NCBI GenBank assembly: GCA_016647705.1
Contig: CM028340.1
Span: forward strand, 14,027,001-14,091,000
Source of the DNA: Eucommia ulmoides
Taxonomy: Eukaryota > Streptophyta > Magnoliopsida > Garryales > Eucommiaceae
Length of the DNA stretch: 64,000 nucleotides
Direction: 5' to 3'
Shown: positions 57,201 through 64,000 of the stretch, piece after piece
Layout of the letters: every line of letters begins with the position of its first letter
Numbering within the stretch: the stretch's first letter is position 1
The notes under the pieces: generated by a model
What the model was told of the DNA's origin: nothing
Seen by the model: the letters and a program-made list of their open reading frames with translations, nothing else
Databases searched by the model: none
Made by a program: the position numbers and the translations under genes

Positions 57201-59481
57201 TGTCACACCCCACGCCGGGCACTCGTCACCCGAGGCCGGGCGTGACGTCAACCTAACGTGACATGACCCATCGACGTATATCCATCCATACATATATACC
57301 TACATATTCGCGCTACTGTAATTTTTTTTTTTCAAAAATATATATAAATACCCGTTTCAAAATGGGAATACACCGGTCCCAAATATTCACAACCAATAAA
57401 ATAAAAATATCTGAACCTTCCATGATTCACATCCGACCGGCTCACCTCCAAAACGACACTACCTCCGGACTCTACCTAATGCCAGTAGTGGACCATCTCC
57501 TAGGCGCGGTACCTGAAACCAAATATTTTTATCGGTGTACTGTCTTCATAATAAAAAAATATATATTTAATGGATCAAGCACAAATGTTAAATACCACCT
57601 TTCAAAATATAATATTTTATAGTCACATACCCGGTTGAAAATCCAGTTCCACGGCCACTAATGAAATGAAATACTATAAAGATAATACCGTACATCGCAT
57701 ACCCTATTTGAAACCAATTTCCAACTACCACCAATGTAAAATAATAATGCTTTTAAAACACCCAATACAAATATTTTAAGTTAACCAATCCAAATATTTT
57801 GAATCAGTCAGTCCAAATATTTTAAATTAACCCGTCTAAGTATTTTAAACCAACCAGTCCAAACATTTCAACATAAAATAAAATACTCCCCCACATCCTC
57901 TCCTACTAGCCATAGGATCGTTTTACCTCACGATCGGGAGTTGCAACGGTACCGTACTACCCGCAGGATTTGCACTCTTGACGGGTCTAACTACCCTGCA
58001 GGACTTTGCCTAGTAGGTAATCCATATCTTGCAGGACATATCCTCTTGACGAGAAGAAAATCCACATCTCGTAGGTCACACCCGCCTAACGAGAAGAAAA
58101 TCCACATCTCGTAGGTCATACCTGCCTAACGAGAAGAAAATTCACATTTCATAGGTCATACCGGCCTAACGAGAAAAAACTATGGTATAGTCGGACAAAA
58201 ATCACTCTTCACCTTTAAAACCGACTTGATCCAAAGTCATGTTTTTTCACCTTTAAAACCAACCCATCGATCCAAAAATTATTTTTTTCCACCTTTAAAA
58301 CCAAAACCAACTTGATCCACATAAGTTGCAAAATCGTCAATTTTAAATAAACACATTTTCCACAATTTATACAAAAATAAGATTTGTAAATTTACATAGA
58401 AGACAGTACACTCACCTCGATTCCCGCACCACAAAAACACCGTCATCAAAAAACTACCTGGACGTTGGCGCCTGCGAACCTAACAGTGATAGGCCTAAAT
58501 TAACATTTTAATTAAAATAATCCTAATATGTAATGCATGGCCCTAAATTGCTTAATTTTCCATTCCCTGAATTTAATTGTGTAAAATTGTTATTTTCCTC
58601 ATTTTTCCATGTCACTATTTACGGTACAACAATTTTTTTTTTTTTAGAATTAACGGTTACAATAATTATTATCACGATTGCGAGAATTTTAATGCTAATA
58701 ATTTAATTTAATGAAAATAATAATCAACTGAAATTTTACCTGTTCTGAATCGCTCGCGGCCGAGAAATTGGATTTTCGAATTTTTGATTTTTCTTGGAAT
58801 TTTGTTTTCTTCTTATTTATTTCTTTCTCCTTCTTTCCCGCTATTTTTTTGGTCATTGAATCCCCACCACCACGGCGACGAATCCCACCGCCGCGGCGAC
58901 CGCCCCCTGCTCTGTTCTGAGTTCCTGCTTTAGCCGACCCTCTCTCTCTCTTCTGCTTCCGTTTTGGGCTCAGCCAACCGACCACACACACGCACACGCA
59001 CGCGCACAACCGCAGGCAGCACACACACACACCCACACCCGCCGTCCAACCAACGACACACACATAGTCGCACACACGCCGGTGACTAAACGCCGGTGAT
59101 CACACGCGCACACACACCCAATGTCTGAACACACACACGTCCGATCACATGCACACAACGAAACACACACACATACTATTGATCACCGGTTGATCAACGA
59201 CGACGATACACACACACACCACTAGTGAACGAAACACACCCACACACACTTACACCAGCGTCGAAACAGAACAGAGCACACATATTCGCACATGCACACG
59301 CTGAACAACCGACCATCCTCACGATCATCCACACGCACAACAGTGACAACGACGGCCACCGAACACTTACCATCGACTTGGACGAACTCCCTGCCGATCA
59401 CACACACCCCCACGACAGTCGGATCACACCCACCGCCAGACCGACCTCCTCTCTTCTTTCTTATTTTTTCTGTTTTGCTCA

Positions 59482-59537
<56 letters not shown>

Positions 59538-59778
59538 GTTTTCCTTAGTTGAGAATGAGAGATTAAAAAAAATTATTTAAAAATTACACTAACCCCCCCC
59601 CCTCAATTTCTATTAAATTATTAATTAAACCCAAAATCTAAAATTAATATTTTTAAAATTGCGAATTAATCCCTAAAATTTTTAATTAAATAATAATTAA
59701 CATAATCTACCTTGTTATTTTCTAAATGTTCTAAAATACAACTAATAATTATACGTATGCACAAATCAAGGTCTTATA
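57201..59778 (-). mobile_element. Family M solo LTR, copy M3, nested in P7
   Basis: 2578 bp from TGTCACACCCC (57201) to AGGTCTTATA (59778), flanked by CTTAG (57196-57200) and TTTAG (59779-59783). GATCGTTTTACCTCACGATC block at 57917, 40-bp minisatellite at 58021-58180, CA-rich stretch 58970-59440 and (AT)n 59483-59534. It is non-coding; open frames across 58695-59552 are low-complexity. Confidence 0.82.
58021..58180. repeat. 40-bp minisatellite in M3
   Basis: Four tandem units of TCCACATCTCGTAGGTCACA plus CCCGCCTAACGAGAAGAAAA, exactly 40 bp apart at 58061, 58101 and 58141. Each holds the inverted repeat CTCGTAGG..CCTAACGAG. It has the same flanking landmarks as the arrays in M1, M2 and M4. 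Confidence 0.85.
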
Positions 59779-60054
59779 TTTAGGCCCATCTCTGCATATT
59801 CACCGCCGTGGCGGTGTCCTAGACGAATCCGCGACGGTGGACTACTTTTCAGAATATTACTTCCATGCTTGTTTTTCCATCGTTCTTCCATTGTTCTTGA
59901 TCTGATTTTATCGTTTATGATCTATTTTCATGCCTTTTCACCCCCATACACCTGATGTATACAAAAATACATAAAAACATATTGAAACATAATAAACATA
60001 CTCGAAAGCTAATAATGTTCGGTTTGAAAATAGATAGGTAAATTACACCTATCA

Positions 60055-61367
60055 ATAAGTTTATACTTACTAAGAGTGGTATGTATGTGAGAAAATACTA
60101 TATGAATGAAGGCTTTTTCAAACTCAATGTTATTATTGTAATCCCAAAGAATAACAATAATAATAAAACAAGTATTTCTTTTGCATATATGATTGAGTAT
60201 TTGGATGTGTGGCATGGTCATTTAAAACATATTAATTATTATACTTTACATATATTAATTAATATATATTTAATTCCTAAACGTGAAGATAATACAAGTC
60301 ACAAATGTGAGACTTGTGCGGAGTCAAAATTGACTTGAATTTTCTCCTATTCAATTAAACGAAAAAGTGAACCTCTAGAGTTAGTGCACATAAATGTTTG
60401 TGATTTAAAATTTGTACAAACTAAAGGATGAAAAAAAAAATTATTACTTTTATTGATGATTGTACAAGATATCATTATATTTATCTTTTAAGAAGTAAAA
60501 ATGAAATATTAGATATGTTTGTACATTATAAGATTGAAGTTGAAAATCAACTTAACAAAAAGACTAAAATGTTGCGTAGTGATAGAGATGGAGAATATGT
60601 GTCATCTTTTAGTGAGTTTTGTGTACTACATGGAATAATTTACCAAATTACAACACTTTATTTACCTCACCAAAATGGAATTGCTGAAAGAAAGAACTAA
60701 ACTTTAAAAGAAATTATAAACTCTTTGTTAATAAGTTCTGGTCTACCTCAGAACTTGTGGGGAAGGCTGTTTTAATAACAAATTTTGTTTTAAACAAATT
60801 ACCTCAAAAGAAATCCTGTAAAACCCCTTATGAATTGTAGAAAATAAGAAAATATTCATATTCATACTTAAAAGTGTGGGGGTTTCTTGCAAAAGTTATG
60901 GTTCCTGATCCTAAACAGATTAAAATAGGACCAAAAACTATTAATTGTGTATTCATTAGATATGCGCAAAATAGTAGCACATATTGATTTTTGGTTCATA
61001 AATTAGAAATTCATAATGTCATGAGAATACGATTATTAAACCAAGGAATGGATCATTCTTTGAGAATGTGTTTCCTTGTAAGAATTCTATTGAGTCAAGT
61101 TCTTTAAAGGGAACAAGAGATACTACTTCTAGTAATTCTCAAGATGATGAAATTGAACCTTGACGTGATAAAAGGATAAAAGTTTTAAAATCTTTTGGTC
61201 CTGATTTTATACCTATATGATAGGATATGAACCTCAAACTTTTGGGGAGGTTATATCTACGCTTGAAGCACCTCTTTGGAAAGAGAATGTGAATAGTAAA
61301 ATTGAGTCTACCCTTTAAAATCATGCATGGGAACTAGTGGATCTTCCATTCAGAACAAAACCACTAA
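60055..61367 (+). pseudogene. Copia pre-integrase and integrase remnant
   Basis: A reading at 60081-60338 has DVWHGHLKHINYYTL and a Cys pair (KCETCAESK), the pre-integrase zinc-binding region. The next (60428-60700) is the integrase core: FIDDCTRYHYIYLL, LRSDRDGEYVSSF and LPHQNGIAERKN, which contain the conserved acidic positions. Weaker similarity to the LKVWG block follows at about 60868. It is a fossil with several breaks. It ends at the Harbinger-like insertion. Confidence 0.75.
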
Positions 61368-62552
61368 GGCCCCGTTTGGTATGCTGTATTCAACTTGGGA
61401 TTGGAATAAAGTTGGGAATGACCATTCCATTCCTACGTTTGGTAGGTGGGATTGGTTTTCATTCTCATACCCAAGTAATCATTAATCCTGCAACTCATGG
61501 GATTAGTCAATCCCAAATAAAATTAGGTATTAGGTAATCCTCGGATTACCTAATCCTACAATGCATCCTTCATTCATTCTTTCGTGAGCAATGACGATCC
61601 TTTCGTGAAAGAGAGAGAGGAAAGAACGTTTTCGTTAGCGACGACAATCCTTTCACGAGCGACGAGCAGAGGAAATCAAGCAACGACGATCCTTCATCAA
61701 TATTAATACCCACTTTTTGTTTTCGTGAAAGTGGGATATTAATACATTAAAACCACAATCCCATGCATTTGTTGTAATGAAAGCATTACTGTATTGCAAT
61801 TTTAATGAAAGCATTAAAACTACAATCCCATGCATTACTGTAATGAAAGCAATACAATAATGTTTTAATCTATGCATGATACAGATATGCATAGAAAAAG
61901 CGAGGAAATCATGGGATTGCAGTTTTAATGTATTGCAGTTTTCGTGAGCGATGGCGATCCTTTCGTGAGCGACGAGCAGAAGAAATGCATAGAAAACTGC
62001 AATACAAAAAAGTAGTTTTAATGTTGTGCAAACCAATCGAATCGAAGAATTGAATGCGACTACTATGCTCATGAAACTGGATCGATCGCTTTAGGCATAA
62101 TTTCACGAGTTTTTTTTAATTGATTTCATGATATTTTTTTTTTTTAGTTAACGTCGTGCAAATCAATCGAATCAATGCTTTGAAGGCGACTACTATGCTC
62201 TTGAAACTGGATCGATCGTTTGAGGCGATTTTCAGATTAATTTGATTAATTTAAGTTCAAATTTTATTTGGTTTATGTATGATGGTTGTTTCATTTGGTT
62301 TATGTTTGATGTTGGTTTATTTATGTTTGAATATTCTTTATTTCACTTTTATTTTTATTTATCAGTCATTCCAATATCATATTTAATGCATTTTGTAACC
62401 AAATTTAGGAATGGTAATGGTCATTCCAATACCATGTTTAATCTCGCTTGTCACCAAATATGGGAATGGTAATGGTCATTTCATTCCAATACCACACTCA
62501 TTTTATTTCATTTCATTCCATTCCATTCCATTCTAGCATACCAAACGTAGCG
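61368..62552. mobile_element. PIF/Harbinger-like non-autonomous transposon, 1185 bp
   Basis: Terminal inverted repeats GGCCCCGTTTGGTATGCTG (61368) and, in reverse from the right end, CGCTACGTTTGGTATGCTAG (to 62552). It is flanked by TAA on both sides (61365-61367 and 62553-62555), as expected for PIF/Harbinger. The subterminal parts are rich in CATTCCATTCC and GGAATGG. The interior has two repeated blocks: CGAGCAGA(G/A)GAAAT with GACGATCC (61585-61690, 61940-61990), and a pair of about 65 bp beginning AATCGAATC and ending ACTGGATCGATCG (62035 and 62166). No transposase was seen. Confidence 0.75.
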
Positions 62553-62555
62553 TAA

Positions 62556-63275
62556 GGTGTAAATAGATCTTTAAAAAAATATGAAAGCAGATGGATCAAT
62601 TGATAAATATAAAACAAGACTTGTAGCTAAAGGTCACAAGCAAAAAGAGAGTATAGATTATTTTAATATTTATTCACCAGTAACAATAATCACATCTATA
62701 CATATGTTAATAGCAATAACAGTTATACATAATCTTGGGATACATCAAATGGATGTTAAGACTGCTTTCTTGAATGGTGAATTAGATGAAGAAATCTATA
62801 TGGAACAACTAGAATGGTTTGTGGTTCTTGGAAAAAAGACTAAGTATGTCAACTTATAAAATCCTTGTATGGATTAAAGCAAACACCAAAACAATGACAT
62901 GAGATATTTAACGATGTTATGTTGTCAAATAATTTTATGATCAATAAATATGATAAGTGTGTTTATATTGAGAAAATAGAGTCTTGTTACGTTATTGTAC
63001 GCTTATATATAGATGACATACTTATTATTAGTAATAGTGATAAGATTATAAAATCTACCAAACAAATGTTGGCAAATATATTTGAGATGAAGGATTTGAG
63101 AAAAACAGATGTAATTCTTGGAATTAAAATTATAAGAACATCTGAAGAATTGATCTTATATCAATCTTATTATATCGAGAATATCCTTAAAAAATTTAAC
63201 AAGGATGACTCTGGTATAATCAGAACACTAGTAGATGTTAATCAACATCTTTTTAAGAATACTGGTTAGAGTGTA
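62556..63275 (+). pseudogene. Copia reverse transcriptase remnant
   Basis: The reading 62581-62859 contains YKTRLVAKGHKQKESIDY, then HQMDVKTAFLNGELDEEIYM. This is the palm region with the conserved aspartate of Copia reverse transcriptases. The next (62919-63269) has the YIDDILI motif at about residue 32, then FEMKDLRKTDVILGI. Open readings are long for a fossil, but the region is broken. Confidence 0.8.
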
Positions 63276-63950
63276 TCTCAGTTGGAGTATTCTCATATAA
63301 TAGGCAGTTTAATATACATAATGAATTGTATCAAACCTGATATTGCTTACGCAGTAAGTAAATTAAGCAGGTTCACTAGCAATCTAAGTAGAGAATACTG
63401 GAAAGCTATCGTGAAACTTTTGAGATATTTAAGATATATTCAAAATTATAGTTTGCATTATATGAGATATCAAGAAGTACTTTAAGGGTATAATGATGCA
63501 AATTGAATATCTGATACTAACGACACCAAATCTACTAACGGATATGTCTTTGTATTAGGAAGAGCTACTGTGTTATGAAAATCCTCTGAGCAAACATGTA
63601 TTGCCAGATCCATAATGGAATTTGAATTTATTGCTTTAGATAAAGTAGGAGAAGAAGCAGAGTGTCTTTGACAATTTTTGAAAGATATTCTTATGTGAAC
63701 TAAGCCTGTGTCAACTATCTACATATATTGTGACAGTCAATCAGCTATTGGAAGAGCACAGAGTAGTATGTATAACGGTAAGTCTCAACATATACATCGA
63801 AAGCATAATACCGTACTTTCTAATGGAATTATCTCAATTGATTATATTAATTCAAAAGATAACATTACAGATCTATTGACCAAAGGTCTTACGCGAGATA
63901 GAGTACATTGTTTATCGAAGGGAATAGGTTTAAAGCCTATTACGAAATAA
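63276..63950 (+). pseudogene. Copia RNase H remnant
   Basis: Readings 63282-63485 ([28 protein letters not shown]) and 63708-63950 (YCDSQSAIGRA, SQHIHRKHN, DNITDLLTKG) are the connection and RNase H parts of a Copia polyprotein up to its end at 63947. It is followed by non-coding 3' sequence to the window edge. It is a fossil with several breaks. Confidence 0.78.
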
Positions 63951-64000
63951 TCATCATAATGGAAACACAACCTAGTTAACTAGAGATCCCAAGATCTAGG

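Larger units (their letters stand above)
54534..60054 (-). mobile_element. Family P solo LTR, copy P7, containing P8 and M3
   Basis: Outer P copy from TGGTAGCGTG (54534) to TTACACCTATCA (60054), flanked by the exact duplication ATAAG (54529-54533 and 60055-60059). Its own sequence is 54534-54620, 56157-57200 and 59784-60054, about 1.4 kb in all. The palindromes at 57083-57185 and 59799-59840 are GC-centred (CCGCCGCGGCGG, CACCGCCGTGGCGGTG), as in P2 rather than as in P8. Confidence 0.83.
44401..64000 (+). mobile_element. Copia retrotransposon, nested host element of the right third
   Basis: Plus-strand Copia fossil with all major parts recognisable in order: 5' LTR region with TATA (44401-44717), primer site (44722), gag (45191-54150 in pieces), protease (about 54250), pre-integrase and integrase (60055-61340), reverse transcriptase (62581-63270) and RNase H (to 63947). 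It runs off the right edge before its 3' LTR. Four insertions split it: S4 (45480-50892), M4 (51037-53713), P7 (54534-60054) and a Harbinger-like element (61368-62552). It is broken many times. The clade was not decided. Confidence 0.8.

Overview
The window is plant nuclear DNA, almost certainly from a flowering plant with a transposon-rich genome. Evidence: a recognisable R2R3-MYB first exon, a Sirevirus-type Copia element, other Copia and Ty3/Gypsy remains, TRIM-like repeats, hAT- and PIF/Harbinger-type non-autonomous DNA transposons, and many AT-rich microsatellites. No bacterial genes, rRNA, tRNA gene or CRISPR array was seen. The only host gene I can support is the MYB exon at 9373-9505 on the minus strand, with a TATA box just upstream. 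Its ATG position reads ACT and a core tryptophan is replaced, so it may be a pseudogene. The rest of that gene would lie to the left, across an intron filled with retroelements.

Layout. 1-8956: an Ale/Retrofit-like Copia on the minus strand, sitting in the MYB intron. It is split by a solo LTR (P1, 2226-3695) and a broken Sirevirus (S1, 4109-8595). 8957-9967: MYB intron, exon and upstream region. 9968-10396: TRIM-like LTR and primer-site units. 10451-16380: a reduced Gypsy element (minus) split by P2 and a Sirevirus solo LTR (S2). 16380-40650: a very long Tat/Ogre-like LTR region (minus), opened by M1, P3 (containing P4), the gene-less LTR element N (containing M2) and S3. 40650-44400: AT-rich spacer, a TRIM tandem array carrying a hAT-type element, and a small foldback. 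44400-64000: a broken Copia (plus) running off the right edge. It is split by S4 (containing P5 and P6), M4, P7 (containing P8 and M3) and a 1185-bp Harbinger-like element.

Four LTR families recur, and I named them for this window. Family P has eight copies of about 1.4-1.9 kb with ends TGATAGGTGTGA and CTACCA. Family S is the Sirevirus LTR, with four copies. Family M has four copies of 2.6-3.1 kb with ends TGTAAGACC and TGTGACA. Element N is a two-LTR element without genes. Nearly every insertion has a readable 5-bp target duplication, so the order of nesting can be followed. Families P and M form the youngest layers, and P has inserted into itself twice.

The most unusual signal is architectural. 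The U3 parts of P and S LTRs carry arrays of short GC-rich palindromes whose arms are kept while their centres differ between copies. Family M LTRs carry a minisatellite at one fixed site, with a different repeat unit in different copies. All identifications were made by reading; no database search was run.
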